DNA of 64,000 nt from Agelas oroides (lineage: Eukaryota; Porifera; Demospongiae; Agelasida; Agelasidae), in contig OX422185.1 in NCBI GenBank assembly GCA_949130485.1, forward strand, positions 18,107,353 to 18,171,352. The letters run 5' to 3'. Made by a program: the position numbers and the translations under genes. Below the pieces are notes generated by a model that saw only the letters and a list, made by a program, of their open reading frames with translations, did no database searches and was not told the origin of the DNA. Positions 1 to 32,819 of the stretch are shown here, piece after piece. Positions within the stretch are counted from its first letter, which is position 1, and each line of letters opens with the position of its first letter.

Positions 1-235
1 GTATTAGCAACATTCCAAACATTTTGAGCCACACCCACTCAAAAGAATTTGCGGATACATGTGCTTTAATTATAATAATCACCAATCTCACAATCTCATT
101 GGCCCTATCACCTTCTGGGAACAGGCCCAAGAAATTCAACTTTGTTCACCAAATCTTTTTTCACCGAGTGGCACGCGTGGACTGGATACAAGACTTGTGA
201 AAAATGAAACCGTGGATGACCAGTAGTGATTTAAC
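1..235. repeat. Degenerate MITE fragment (GGTCTGGTGAAC-type family)
   Basis: The stretch matches, with many changes, the element better preserved at 27097-27395 and 29330-29560. It shares the order 'caatctcacaatctcattgg', then 'cccaagaaatt', then 'ttgttcacca', then an end resembling 'acaagact'. The left part lies outside or at the edge of the window. No coding sequence was seen. Confidence 0.4.
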
Positions 236-434
236 ACACCACCGACTCTTGTTATGTAATCATATCTATGTATGTGGGCAAGACCACTGCAGGAAAGAGA
301 TATGAACGGCATTTTTATGTGTTGCCATGGGTTACATACCCTGGTACTTCACTTAAAAGCATGCTATTATTATTTAATCCTCCCAATTAATGCATTAGCA
401 AATTGTTCACTCTCAAATATGCCCTGAAGGCATT

Positions 435-630
435 AGTAAGCTAGGATAAGTGGCTGCTTGCTAATCAGAGCTAGCATCTCTTGTGCTAAGGATGTCCACT
501 TTAGAAAGGGTCAATTGCAAACTGTTCTATAAAGTTCACTCTCGGACATGCCTTAAACCACAGTAGTAAGCTAGGATAAGTGGCTGCCTTGCATAGTCAG
601 AGCTGTGCTAAGGATGTCCACTTTAGACGG
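435..630. repeat. Direct duplication, about 130 bp offset
   Basis: Two similar segments each run from 'agtaagctaggataagtgg' to 'aaggatgtccactttaga' (about 436-505 and 566-628). Such spacing fits a local tandem duplication. No gene is visible in it. Confidence 0.55.
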
Positions 631-639
631 AGGGGGGGA

Positions 640-663
640 GGGGGGGGGGGGGGGGGGGGGGGG
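640..663 (+). repeat. Poly-G run of 24
   Basis: An uninterrupted run of 24 G follows AGGGGGGGA. It could form a G-quadruplex and is also a likely site of assembly length error. Confidence 0.95.
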
Positions 664-1624
664 AGTAATTGTTCTATTAAGATCATAATCAAATATACCC
701 TTGGGGCATGTGTTGTGGTAAAATGTGTTTGTAGTTGAAACACAAGAAGCGGGGTACAGTATTTCCGTCTCAGAAAAGGAGCCATATTTAACGACATCAA
801 AGAATACGTAGTTACTGCTCTCTTTCTTCACAGCTGTTTGGTGCAATAGAATAGTTTCTGTGACCATCACCATGGTGACGAAAAATTATGGTTCTACTGT
901 GTAAATTCATTTAGATAAGACATATGGTCTAATCTTGCTCAAATAATAAACAATTTATGTTGTGCGAAGGTCAAGCTAAAAAGGTCGTCTCGAACCCAGG
1001 CTCTCCTTCAACCTCCTGAAGAGTAAGGGGGAGAATTTAAAGAGGAGTCTGGGGTTCAAGACTAGCTAAAGGTCAAAAGGTCACTTGTGCACATGTGCAC
1101 ATCACATCAAAAATATGTGACATTTACGATCATTCATAGCAATGCTTTTCAAAAATGAGAAGAACAACTCTCAATGCTATACCTTCGAGATGGTTCTACT
1201 TCTACCCCACTAGTCTCGGAACCAGACCCTCATAAATTGAATTTTCATTAGCATTCTGATGTGCATTTATTGGAAACACCAACCACACGAGAGCCGTCTT
1301 CACGTTTTGATTTTTAGAAAGCCATGAACACCAAGCGGGAAAGATTAGAACGCTTCTGCAAGTGTCTGGTTTCGCAGAAAGCTCTTTCAAGAAAATTACC
1401 GCCTAGCAACGTTCCCAAGCCTCCTCCGCTGGTTTAATCATTGTTGCAGATTATTTGTTGCCATTAGCAACAAAAGGTAGAGAACAGCTGCTGAGCAATA
1501 GATTCTTTGTTGGTCACCATGGCGATAAACGTGTTGGAATGCACAGATGGTGAGCATTGAATACATAACAAAGATATTCCCAATCCTGTATGTATCAAGA
1601 CAAGATTCTTTGTATGTGTCGCCA
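664..1624. other. No gene recognised
   Basis: Only short spurious frames are present. A weak inverted pair lies near 987-1067 ('gtctcgaacccag' against 'ctggggttcaagac'), perhaps a remnant MITE. Confidence 0.5.
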
Positions 1625-3430
1625 TGGTGATAAAGGTCATATCACCATGGCGATAAGGTGATGGAACGTACAGGGTAAACTTGTTTGGATAGCACAGATG
1701 GTTAGACTTTGATCAATGAATATCATATTTTTTCATCAGCCGCCACGGCTACTATTTTTTTCCACTGCCCATTATTGTGTGGCTACTATTTGAGGGCTGC
1801 ATTTCTTTCTTTGGAAAACCCGCATACATCAATGACTGGATAAGGTGTGTATGAGCGATACAGTGACGACTGTTAGACGCTGTCAGTAGTAAGTACAGCC
1901 TCTCAGTCCTGCTGTCAGCCATAGAAACGAGTCGTACAACACAAACAGTCCTACCTCTTGTCCGTTGACTGTTCACATTTGATGCATGTGCGTGTGTCGC
2001 ATACACTAGCCACTTAGAGCTTCCGATCGTGCGGCTACTATTCGAGAGCAGCTACTATTTGAGGGCAGCGACTATGCACGGGCGGCAGTCTATTTGAAGA
2101 AATACAGTGGTATGATAATAAAGGTCATGTCACCATGGCGATAAGGTGATGGAACGTACAGGGTAAACTTGTTTGGATAGCACAGATGGTTAGACTTTGA
2201 TCAATGATTTTTTTATCAGCCGCCACGGCTACTATTTTTTTTCACTGCCATTTTTGTGTGGCTACTATTCGAGAGCTACGTTTCTGTCTTTGGAAAGCCC
2301 GCAGACATCAGCGAGGGCTGGATAAGGTGTGTATGAGCGATACAGTGACGACTGTTAGACGCTGTCAGTAGTAAGTACAGCCTCTCAGTCCTGCTGTCAG
2401 CCATGGAAATGAGTCGTACAACACAAACAGTCCTTGCTCTTGTCCGTTGACTGTTTGCGTGTGTGTGTGTCGCATACACTAGCCGCTTAGAGCTTCCGAT
2501 TGAGCGGCTACTATTCGAGAGCGGCGACTATTTGAGGGCAGCTACTATCCGAGGGCGGCAGTCTATTTGAAGAAATACAGTGGTATGATAATAAAGGTCA
2601 TGTCACTATGGCGATAAGGTGATGGAACGTACAGGGTAAACTTGTTTGGATAGCACAGATGGTTAGACTTTGATCAATGATTTCTTTTTTTTTTTCATCA
2701 GCCACCACGGCTACTATTTTTTTTCACTGCCATTTTTGTGCGGCTACTATTCGAGAGCTACGTTTCTTTCTTTGGAAAGCCCACAGACATCAGCGAGGGC
2801 TGGATAAGGTGTGTATGAGCGATACAGTGACGACTGTGTTAGACGCTGTCAGTAGTAAGTACAGCCTCTCAGTCCTGCTGTCAGCCGTAGAAACGAGTCG
2901 TACAACACAAACAGTCCTACCTCTAGTCCATTGACCTTTGTCTGCATGCTCACATGTGATATGTGTGCGTGTACCACATACACTAGCTGCTCAGAGCTTC
3001 CGATTGTGTGGCTATACTATTCGAGGGTAGCAACTACTTGAGGGTGGTGACTATTTGAAGAAATGTGGTAGTAGTTTAATATGTACACTGCCAACTACCG
3101 TAGATCTGGAAATTTTCACTGTAAAAAATATCTTCGTGGTTGTGCAAACCACGAAAATAAAGAACAAGAAATATATTTTACAACAGATAATCATTACGGT
3201 CAGCACATTTCGTACACACGGTTTTACAGCACAGCTATACATGTAGCTCCTTTTCGATACCCACAGGTGACTTATGGCGTCCGATAAATCGTTCATCTTT
3301 ACTGCCACAGTGTCGAAATACAGTGGTATGATAATAAAGGTCATATCACCATGGCGATAAGGTGATGGAATGTACAGGGTAAACTTGTTTGGATAGCACA
3401 GATGGTTAGACTTTGATCAATGAATATCTT
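1625..3430. repeat. Tandem array of three MITE-plus-spacer units
   Basis: A spacer containing 'catggcgataaggtgatgga' recurs at about 1645, 2135, 2610 and 3353. Between successive spacers lie three copies of a roughly 380-bp element that begins near 'ccgccacggctactatt' and ends near 'atttgaagaaatacagtgg'. The same element stands alone, in the opposite orientation, at 12107-12492, where its ends read TACCGTATTTC and GAAATATGGTA. The first two periods are about 489 and 475 bp. The third is longer because another element (left end TACCGTAGATC at 3096) interrupts it. The arrangement points to unequal exchange copying element and host flank together. Confidence 0.75.
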
Positions 3431-3533
3431 CTCACTGTGTATCACATTAGCCATCTCAAAATTGCTTGTCTCAGATGGCTATTACAAAAATAATAGGTGA
3501 AAGAGAAATGGCAGTTTTAGACTAAACTAAATA

Positions 3534-3900
3534 TACCGTAGAGCGGGAAAATTTCGCTGTTAATAATTTCACAGTTGAGACCAACCGCGAAAATTTCACA
3601 CGCGAATAAAAACATTTACGTGGTGATGATCAACGAATAAGCGTGCGCGCACGTCCACACCTCCCGAGGTAAATGTCCAATCGACGACTACTCCTGACAG
3701 CCACAGCGTTACAGCCAGCGACACCTGGCTCTCCTGATACCTGGTAGCAGACTAAACACTAGGAATGCTCCGGGCGCTCGTCCGTATTGTAACTGCCAAT
3801 CGTTAAAAAATTTCGCGGATCGAACGAACCATGAAAATTTAACACCACAAAAATTTTTTATGCAAATTACTGTTAACATAAAATTTCCCAATCTACAGTA
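3534..3900. mobile_element. MITE, TACCGTA-ended, 'GGGAAAATTTCGC' family
   Basis: The left end TACCGTAGAGCGGGAAAA and the right end (reverse complement TACTGTAGATTGGGAAA) form imperfect terminal inverted repeats. There is no open transposase frame. A truncated second copy lies inside another MITE at about 28596-28842, with long stretches of identity, so the family is recently active or well conserved. Confidence 0.75.
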
Positions 3901-4043
3901 TGTGATTATAAGCCATATATGTGGCAGGCTCATATAAAAACTGAATATTATTCAATCGTATATTTTGTTTGCATCATCACATTTCAAGTAAACTGTATCA
4001 CAGAGACTTTGTTAAGGGCAGGGTTTATAGCAGTATGTAGACA

Positions 4044-4144
4044 CAGCCTCGTTCCCAGGCCACTCCCAGATTTTATCTTGAAGCTGTGGTGGAGAAAAGT
4101 CGGGAGTTTTCTCAACATCTGGGAGTGACCTGGGAATGAGGCTA
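4044..4144. mobile_element. 101-bp MITE with 9-bp target duplication
   Basis: The element runs from CAGCCTCGTTCCCAGGCC to its near-inverse ending CCTGGGAATGAGGCTA. It is flanked on both sides by ATGTAGACA (4035-4043 and 4145-4153). It is the shortest of the 9-bp-duplication elements in the window and is almost all terminal inverted repeat. Confidence 0.85.
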
Positions 4145-4153
4145 ATGTAGACA

Positions 4154-6030
4154 TACAAAATTAAATTTAATTACATATTAAATTTGTACCACCTGTGAGC
4201 AGACTGCTGTTGATGGCTGGTAGAAGCACAAATGAAGTGTGTAGAAGCCCAAGTTAATTTAGAGATACAGTGCTTCAGATGTGAGATGATGCAACTGAAA
4301 TATATGATAAAAACCTTTCTGCCCAGGACAGCCACACACACGTTCTTTGTACTTAACAACCGACAGTGACGTCCTGCTTCGCAAACATTTAGAACTCCAG
4401 CACTTGGAATGACACTGTGAGCTCAAAATTGTCCTTCGCTTGGAGCCTTCCATCCCCAGCCTCTGTCTACCTAGGCAGCCATTGCCATCACTCATATGAT
4501 GAATCTCCCAGTCCTTCCCCCTGCCTAGGTAGTATATCCAATTTATACAACATTGAGACAGTATACTATAACTCAATTTTGTGTAAACTATTCTGTACAT
4601 CATGCAAGTTTTGTGCAAACTATTATTTTTTTGTACACTACAATATGTAAACTCAGTTTTGTGTAAACTATTCTGGTACAACATGTAAACTATGTACAAC
4701 ATGCAAGTTTTGTGCAAACTATTATTTACAGGATTTCTACATAATAGGAGTATATGACCCATTATACTCTGCTGTTCATCCAATGAAATACTTAGAAAGT
4801 GATGTAATGTGGTATAAGTGATCAAAAACTGTACGGTGGGAAGATCTGGGAATGAGACCGTCACATACGTAATACACACGTTTTGTTATCACACAACAAA
4901 CTTTTGTATTTGACGTTATATGCATAATACACAGTTCCATGACCTTTCAGAATCCGCACAAAGTTTCTAAATATAGACATTATATACACTGTGGTTTGAT
5001 AATTGAGTTTGAAAATAAGTTTTCTTCCCCATAGTTCCATATATAGGTAGTCTTGTAGGAATTCGCACTTCCTAAGCCACTTCCTGTCAATTAACCTCCC
5101 AACACCCACATGACTGACAACATTGTTTTAGCAACATAAACAATGACATCATATGTTACTATATATAGGCAATGCTACTAGATGGAATGTAGGATATTGT
5201 GGGACAGGCCTGGGTGAATGTTGACTCTCAAAACACCACTTCCTATGGTACTTCCTAATAAACACCCACATGACCAGCAGTGCATCACATGAAGATGTTG
5301 ACAATGTTGTTTCAGTAACATAAAAACATGTTACTATATATAGGCATACTACCAGATGAATGTAGGATATTGTGGGCACGAGTCTGAGTGCGTGTATACA
5401 CTCAACTACCTGTGTATACACTCAACTACCAGTTTCAACTAAGGAAAATATTTGTCCTCCTTCCTGGGCCAGCCTTGTTCCCACGCATCCCTGGAAACAG
5501 TAAACTAAACTAAAGTTTTGTGTAAACTATTATTGTACAATTTGTACACAAAAAGACTCATAATGACTCATTATACACTTGCCTTACAAACTGATGCTAT
5601 ACAAGTGTCACTGTATTGTTACAAGTTGAAAAAATATCACCCGTTTGGTGCCATTGGCATTGTTACTCAGGTGATATTTTTTCCGGTATACGTAGCTTGG
5701 TACTATGGTTATTTATCATACGAACTTCCAATTTCATTGCATGTTCAGACATAGCATGTATGACTTGCAGTACCTGAAACAGATTCTCGCATTATTTGTA
5801 GTACTCATACGAATTCTCACGTGAGTTGTAGTAAAAAATGCAGCTATTTTTATAAACTACACACAGCTGTAAGGCTTCCCCATTGACTCCCATACGTTCA
5901 CGTGAGTTAGATGCATGATAATGTCACACATGGATGCACAGGGTATTCAAGCATCTACGCAGCACATATGAGCCCCGCCCTGCTCTTAATGCAAGTTTTG
6001 TCGACAGCAACAAAAGAGTGATTTTTTTCC
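4154..6030. other. No gene; local repeats
   Basis: The stretch holds repeats of 'ttttgtgtaaactattctgtac' type near 4570-4730, two copies of a TATATAGGCA...GTAGGATATTGTGGG segment (about 5160 and 5335), and part of a dispersed repeat with 'tatcacccgtttggtgcc' (5634-5760). A 206-codon minus frame at 4259-4879 is built from these repeats and is not supported as a gene. Confidence 0.5.
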
Positions 6031-6035
6031 GGCAT

Positions 6036-6271
6036 AGATGGTTTTCATGGGGCGTGGCTTCACTTCCGGAGGGCAAGAGTCGGGGTCTGTGTTTAGTGCA
6101 GTTATGTGCAAAATACAGGCTAGTAAGTGCTACATCGAGTCCTTACCATTAGTGCCGAAAGATAAAAGAAGCTGTTTCTCTCAAGGTGAAAGGTCTGCTT
6201 ACAGCTGCCTCTTGATCGCGCGTTTGCCCTCCGGAAGTAGGACGCTTAATTGACATTTGGAAACCATCTAA
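6036..6271. repeat. Inverted-repeat element with CTTCCGGAGGGCAA arms
   Basis: ACTTCCGGAGGGCAA near 6062 is mirrored by TTGCCCTCCGGAAGT near 6223. The outer 'agatggtttt' and 'aaaccatct' also pair. It sits inside a dispersed repeat whose two halves resume on either side, so it looks like a nested MITE. Confidence 0.55.
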
Positions 6272-6910
6272 AGCTTGGTACTATGGTGACAATGATTTTA
6301 TCATACGAACTTCCAATTTCATTGCACGTTCAGACATAGCATGCGTGACTTGACGTATTGATAAGACTTCTCGCGTGACTTGCAGTACAAAGTGCATGTA
6401 CCTGCAAGGCTTCCCCATTAACTCCTGTACATTTGCAAGAATTTAGACGCACGAGCGTAGTGTAATGTTGGCACGGTCAAGGTTTGGTATGTAAAATATC
6501 ACTCGACTGTTTGCTGCTCCAGGCCAGGTGGTTTGTTTACGATAATCACTTGTTTGCCCACCGTCCAATTCCACTCGTTAGTTAATCACCTTGTTACCAT
6601 GGCAACAGCATGTTTGCAAGTGGACCATGAATACAACTTTTAATTGATCCACATTCCCGTTCGTACTCCACCCTCGTAACGAGTTGGCTTGTAACGAGCT
6701 AACTGCTTGTTTTAATGCAAAATGTATCATTCAAATTCCAGGCGTTCGTACCTTGAAATGTGATGCTTACCAACGAATTGTTATTAGCTGGGATGTAGTC
6801 ACTTATACACAACATTTCCTCGTCTCCCTGGCTCCCTCCATCTCTTGTACATACAACGTTTCCTTCCTCCTAATATCTTCATCCACCCCTTCTCCTTTTC
6901 CTCTTCCACT

Positions 6911-7215
6911 TCTTAGGAGGGTAGAAAAGAGGGAGAGAGGGAGAAGAGAGGGAGGGAGGGAGAAAGGGGAAAATATAGGGAGGAAGGGGGAGAAGACAAG
7001 AAGGGAGGGGGGGAGGGGGATGAAAGGGAAGGAAAAATTTGAAGAAAGAAATGAGATTCCTCCCTTTACCCTTTCTCCTTCCCTCCCTCCCTCTCTTCTT
7101 CTTCTCTCACCCCCCTCTTTTTCCTCTCTCCTTCCCTCCCTCCCTCTCTTCTCTCTCGCTCTCATCCCCTGTTCTTTTTCCTCTCTCCCTCCCTCCCTTC
7201 CACCCTCTCCCACAC
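6911..7215. repeat. Mirrored purine-then-pyrimidine tract
   Basis: About 150 bp of nearly pure G/A on the plus strand is followed by about 150 bp of nearly pure C/T. The two halves could pair into a long imperfect hairpin. Long frames on both strands here are low-complexity artefacts. Confidence 0.85.
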
Positions 7216-7290
7216 ACAAGGTAGACTCTTCTATTCAGGACCCTTTGTCTAATGTAGAAATACGCCTCGTCCAAGTGTACGCTGTCATTA

Positions 7291-7432
7291 CTCTAACACA
7301 TACATACATACATACATACATACATACATACATACATACTACATACAAACATACATACATACATACATACATACATACATAGTACATACATACATACATA
7401 CATAGTACATACATACATACACGTATACATAC
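7291..7432 (+). repeat. (CATA)n microsatellite
   Basis: Tandem ACATACAT copies are interrupted by a few AGTACAT and CAAACAT variants. Confidence 0.95.
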
Positions 7433-7591
7433 ACACATAATAAAAAATGACGTAGGTGTTCTTCCCACAAGTCTCTTAGCAAATTTTACTGTTTTCACAT
7501 AGTTCAGCCAGACCTGTACATAATTCCAGGAAAAACCCAGCTGTACATGCTGGTTTAGTAGGTAGTTATTTTTTCCTGGAATTGTGTACAG

Positions 7592-7697
7592 GAAGTCCCT
7601 GAAAGAAGCCAGCGGCAGATCTGTTTCAAGACACCCAGATGAAGAAGACAACGACCCTTTTGACAGCATGGATGATGACTATGAGGTTGAAAAATGA
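7592..7697 (+). CDS. Possible terminal exon of an unidentified plus-strand gene
   Basis: A pyrimidine-rich stretch and GTGTACAG acceptor precede one open frame that ends in TGA at 7695-7697. The peptide is polar and finishes with an acidic tail (HPDEEDNDPFDSMDDDYEVE). Two further short stretches with plausible splice signals lie upstream. One is near 7222-7255 and encodes DSSIQDPLSNVEIRLVQ, which is faintly like a VPS26C-type arrestin strand. The other is near 6742-6797. I cannot join them with confidence. The acceptor lies in one arm of an inverted repeat (about 7512-7592). A gene here would converge on the helicase gene, whose stop is at 9277. Confidence 0.3.
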
Positions 7698-7858
7698 CTC
7701 TCTTTAGCGAGTCGTCTGTTCGCTGTATTGCTGTTTCGTAGCTGAAGATAGTTGACTCAATTTACAAGCATGTTTGGCTGCAGTTTCTATCCTATGCTAA
7801 TTTGATTAGCTTTACGTAGATTCATCATAAATTCCTGAAATTGAGTTTCTAAGTCAGA

Positions 7859-8283
7859 CTAGTCTATCAAGCCAGACCATCTCTCACCCTCCAGAAAAGT
7901 GAGAGAGGGTCTATCATATGATATAACCTGTTACCTAGGCAACATATAAGTATCTCTCTTCTACAGTGATGTTGCCTAGGTAACAGGTCATATATCCCTC
8001 CCTGGGGTGTGGTCTTGCACATTGGTGTCAGGCTACGCCCGACACCAATGTATAAAACGACCACCCCCCAGGGAGGGATATAACTATTACTTATTAGTAC
8101 GCATGAGATGCTGACCAATCAGATCCATTTTGAGACAGTAGCAACACCTTGGCTTCAGTATGTAAGACTAATACTGGTGCAGTTTTAGGGTTGCAGATTA
8201 AACAAGCTGTGAACTAATAACATCTGCTAAAACCCTCTCTCACTTTTCTGGAGGGTGAGAGATGGGCTAGCTTGATAGACTAG
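7859..8283. mobile_element. Composite MITE with CTAGTCTATC ends
   Basis: The terminal inverted repeats CTAGTCTATCAAGC...CCATCTCTCACCCTCC extend about 50 bp. Both ends abut GTCAGA, a possible 6-bp duplication. Inside is a second repeat with a near-perfect snapback TTGGTGTC(A/G)GGC-TAC-GCCCGACACCAA (8023-8052). That inner repeat recurs at 43170-43335, so it is probably an independent element. Confidence 0.65.
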
Positions 8284-8379
8284 GTCAGATTTGGAAGCAT
8301 TAGAGTAATGATGGTCAGTCATTACTGCATAAGGTTCGCTCTTGTGCGCAAAATGCTACCATGGAGAGGGAAGGGTGAA

Positions 8380-8505
8380 ATCTTTGTCAAACAACCAATA
8401 CCAATACCGATTCCAATACCAATTCCAATACCAATTCCAATACCGATTGTGATACCGAAACTTGCAGTATCGATACTTGGTTCCTCATGATTTTGGTACG
8501 ATACT
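8380..8505. repeat. CCAATA/CCGATA short repeat, dispersed family member
   Basis: Tandem 'ccaataccaattccaatacc' units are followed by TATCGATACTTGGTTCCT. The same right part occurs at about 20387-20405 and 47610-47627 and, weakly, near 21118 and 52985. This is therefore a dispersed repeat with a variable tandem head. Confidence 0.65.
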
Positions 8506-8639
8506 TAGCTCATGTGGGCGACATGGTACATTTGGAAGCCATGAGGTAAAAAAATAGCAACACAAGTAAGGATTGACTCACAAAGAGCTTTGCTTGGTAC
8601 TAGCCAAGAATGCACCTTAGAACTGGGATGGGGAAGGGG

Positions 8640-9276
8640 GGAGTTAGCGTCAGGTGGTACACTGTAGCGATATATCACACTAAATACTCAGCACCATAGT
8701 TGAACCATCTCCGGCTGGTATCACCCACCTAGATTCCCCAATACATTCATTGGATGTTGCTTAGCAACCAAATCTTTGAGCTTCAATACGTGGAATGTGT
8801 CCGAGTACATGTTTCTGCATGGCTGGCATCATCCCATTGTAGCGATATATCAGCATTGTAATCGAACCATCTCCGTCTGGTACCGCCCACTCAGTTTCCC
8901 CAATACATTCACTGGATGTTGCTTAGCAACCAAATCTTTGAGCTTCAATATGTGGAGTGTCTCTGCGTGGCTGGCATCAACCCACCTCCATAAACATCAA
9001 ACGTTTGTTTAGAATAATGAGCTATACCAATTTTAAAATTGACGTAATTATAAATGTTTACTTTTCATGAATGGTAATATTCAAAGCCAGTTGCATCATT
9101 GTTTACAGTAATCAAAATTTATCACATGTACCAATTACCTTCACACTTTATCAATTAATTAATGCAATGATTAACTTCAATATTTAAATAGATCCGATTA
9201 CAATAAATAGCCTTATAGGCTTGTTTTGAATGTCTGATAGGTAACCTTGACAACAATGACTATAATAGTACCTTTT
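8640..9276. other. 3' flank of the helicase gene; duplicated segment
   Basis: Two similar stretches of about 160 bp (around 8660-8815 and 8835-8975) share 'gcgatatatca' and 'cattggatgttgcttagcaa' type sequence. No canonical AATAAA was found on the minus strand close to the stop at 9277. Confidence 0.45.
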
Positions 9277-30532
<21,256 letters not shown>

Positions 30533-30539
30533 CTATGTA

Positions 30540-31495
30540 TAGAAAGAGATAAACCACATTAGGTCATTTCCATCTGATGTCACTTCCTTTTTAGATTCTT
30601 GGGTCACCTTAGGTTCTTGGGTTAGCTTATGTTCAAAGATCTCTACACACACACAGTTACACTCCATTTTCCACAGAAAATGTACTAACGGAGCACTTTG
30701 GAAAAAAGCTGCACCTCCACAATACAAAAAAAGAAAGGCTGCAACTGACAAGCTGTCCCCAAGGAACATAATTATTATACAGTGCACTCAGAGGTAAGAA
30801 CATGCTGATATCTGCTTAACCTGTTGCAACGTATTTGCTACTCTACAACAATGGTTACAATCTACAGAGACTACAAGACCTGATTGGTCAGGAAAGTATT
30901 CCACTGACAACTCAAAGATAGCAGTGTCCCCAGGCCCTTCTCCATGTGAAGGGATGTGGCATGCAAGACTACTTTTAGCCTTGTTCCAGAGGAGGTTAGA
31001 ACGTACACTGTATCACGTCATCTTCTAGGTGGGCATGGTTACTACTCATAGGCATTACGATTGTCAAAACTGGCCAATATCTGAAAGTTCTAAACTAATG
31101 ATTGCTCGAGTGAAAGCTATTTAAGACCCATACCTGACAGTCCACCCTTCAGTGTTGGAGAGACAGCACAACCGTACTCACAAAGCATGACAGAATTACC
31201 TCCCTGCATTCCACAAGTGTCATTTTCACTAGTACTTGCAGTATATGTCCACAAACCTAGCAGTGATTCACACTTGCTGTGCAGTGCTGACTTGCAAACT
31301 ACAAAGGCCAAATTACCTATATATGCATGGTGGAGAGCCTCGTTCACCACACCCCTTTCCTCCCTTAGCCAAGCAAGCCATAGACACTCATAAAGCACAA
31401 CTCATACAGCACTTCAGACCATGGACAGTTTTAATATGTACTCTTGCTTAGCAGTGTCTTTTGTCTCGCAATCTAGATCTACTATTCTCACCATC
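30540..31495. other. Upstream of the helicase's first placed exon
   Basis: The missing N-terminal exon or exons and promoter should lie here or further on. A lysine/glutamate-rich frame near 30591-30650 (KLTQEPKVTQESKKEV) follows a TGTGTGTAG acceptor-like site. It is the only candidate I see. Confidence 0.3.
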
Positions 31496-31503
31496 ACCGA
31501 GTC

Positions 31504-31900
31504 TAGTCTCGCAAGCCCGACCCACTTCCGCTAGAGAAGGGAGAGGGTCTGGTGAACTGCGTATACAAGCCGTGTCCCAACGGAATGCAATTAGCTGGAT
31601 GACGTAACCACATTTCAAATAATGCACTCTTGAATTACCTGTTGCGGAGTAAGCACGCTCCCTGAGAAGTATAGCCGAAGTGTTTTTACAGCTTCTGCAG
31701 TAGCGGAAAAGATGCCCTAGCTCATGTTCGCCGTTTTCAAGACTGCTATTGCTACTCAAACAGTGACGTAATGCGTCATGTGACAAAATACTGCAATCTG
31801 ATTGTACCGCACTGTACAGTGCGGCGGGACACGGCTTGTATACGCTGTTCACCAGACCCTCTCCCTTCTCTAGCGGAAGTGGGTCGGGCTTGCGAGACTA
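31504..31900. mobile_element. MITE with 9-bp target duplication (TAGTCTCG family)
   Basis: Arms of about 75 bp with one mismatch start TAGTCTCGCAAGCCCGACCC. CACCGAGTC flanks both ends (31495-31503 and 31901-31909). It shares the subterminal GGTCTGGTGAAC with the 27097 element, which links the TAGTCT and TAGCCT subfamilies. Confidence 0.9.
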
Positions 31901-32369
31901 CACCGAGTCATGGGTGATCTGCACTGGGCAGGCTGTGGGACGAGGGTTAGTTTTGGGCCTGGTTTGTGAGACTAGACAGCTATAATTATACCCGACCCTT
32001 AGTTAAGATCTTCACCTTGTGCTTTCGTTTAATCCCGGGCATCGTCTTCAACTGGACTGCTGAGCTTGAGCTGACTCCACGTGGCTGTCTAATGTCTACG
32101 GAATTATACGGAAAATTCCTAGTCTCGCGGGCCAGACTGCTGGTCCCGGAAATTTGGGGCCCACTGCTCTCGGCCTAGTTTGGTTCCCATACAGGAAGGG
32201 TCTGGGAACCAAAATAGGTCCATCTTGTAGGCTGTAGGTATATTCAACCGATATCTATTGTGCAGCTAGGGCTTTCGTCTGTATCTACTTATCTTTCACT
32301 ATTCTAGACTGTTCCACCAAACTACGGTAGAGGGATGATCAGGTCAGAAAGAGGCTGGTTATTGAAGAT

Positions 32370-32610
32370 CTTCCATACAGAGGATCCCCATAATCTTGGA
32401 GAAATGCTCATGACATACAGGGGATCCCACATTCCAGTGATTATGGTCTGCCATACAGTAGTCTCGTTCCCAGACCGCATTTTTCATTGCTCCCGCTCGG
32501 CGAAAAGTAGTCTGGGCACGAGACAACAGTTAGCCATACAGGGGGTCCCCATTTTCACAAGGGGATCATATTCCTGGGAACCTCGGATCCCCATTTTAGG
32601 GGATCCTTAT
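32370..32610. repeat. CCATACAGnGGATCCCC short repeats with hairpin insert
   Basis: Four or five spaced copies of 'catacagggggatcccc' type occur, with a small GTCTCGTTCCCAGAC...GTCTGGGCACGAGAC hairpin (32460-32524) among them. Confidence 0.6.
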
Positions 32611-32819
32611 TTTCACATGACACTGGGAAATATGGATGGTCCATTTGATGCATTCTGGTGATCCACAATCAAATGGAACTTATTACTTGAGTAAGATCAC
32701 GTGTTTGGTTCCCAAGCCTTTTGTATCCAGGAACTATATACTACACAAGAAATAATATGCTGAGTAAAGATGAAAGTAATGACTTAAAATTTACAAGACA
32801 CAATCATGCATTACAATGA

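Noticed and set aside
4259-4879. 206-codon minus-strand frame
   Set aside because: It is built from local direct repeats and MITE ends; no recognisable domain.
6684-7382. 232-codon plus-strand frame
   Set aside because: It spans the mirrored purine/pyrimidine tract and (CATA)n; no conserved protein content beyond one possible short exon.
30533-30787. Further N-terminal helicase exon
   Set aside because: A charged frame is present, but no donor gives a phase match with strong signals; kept only as a possibility.
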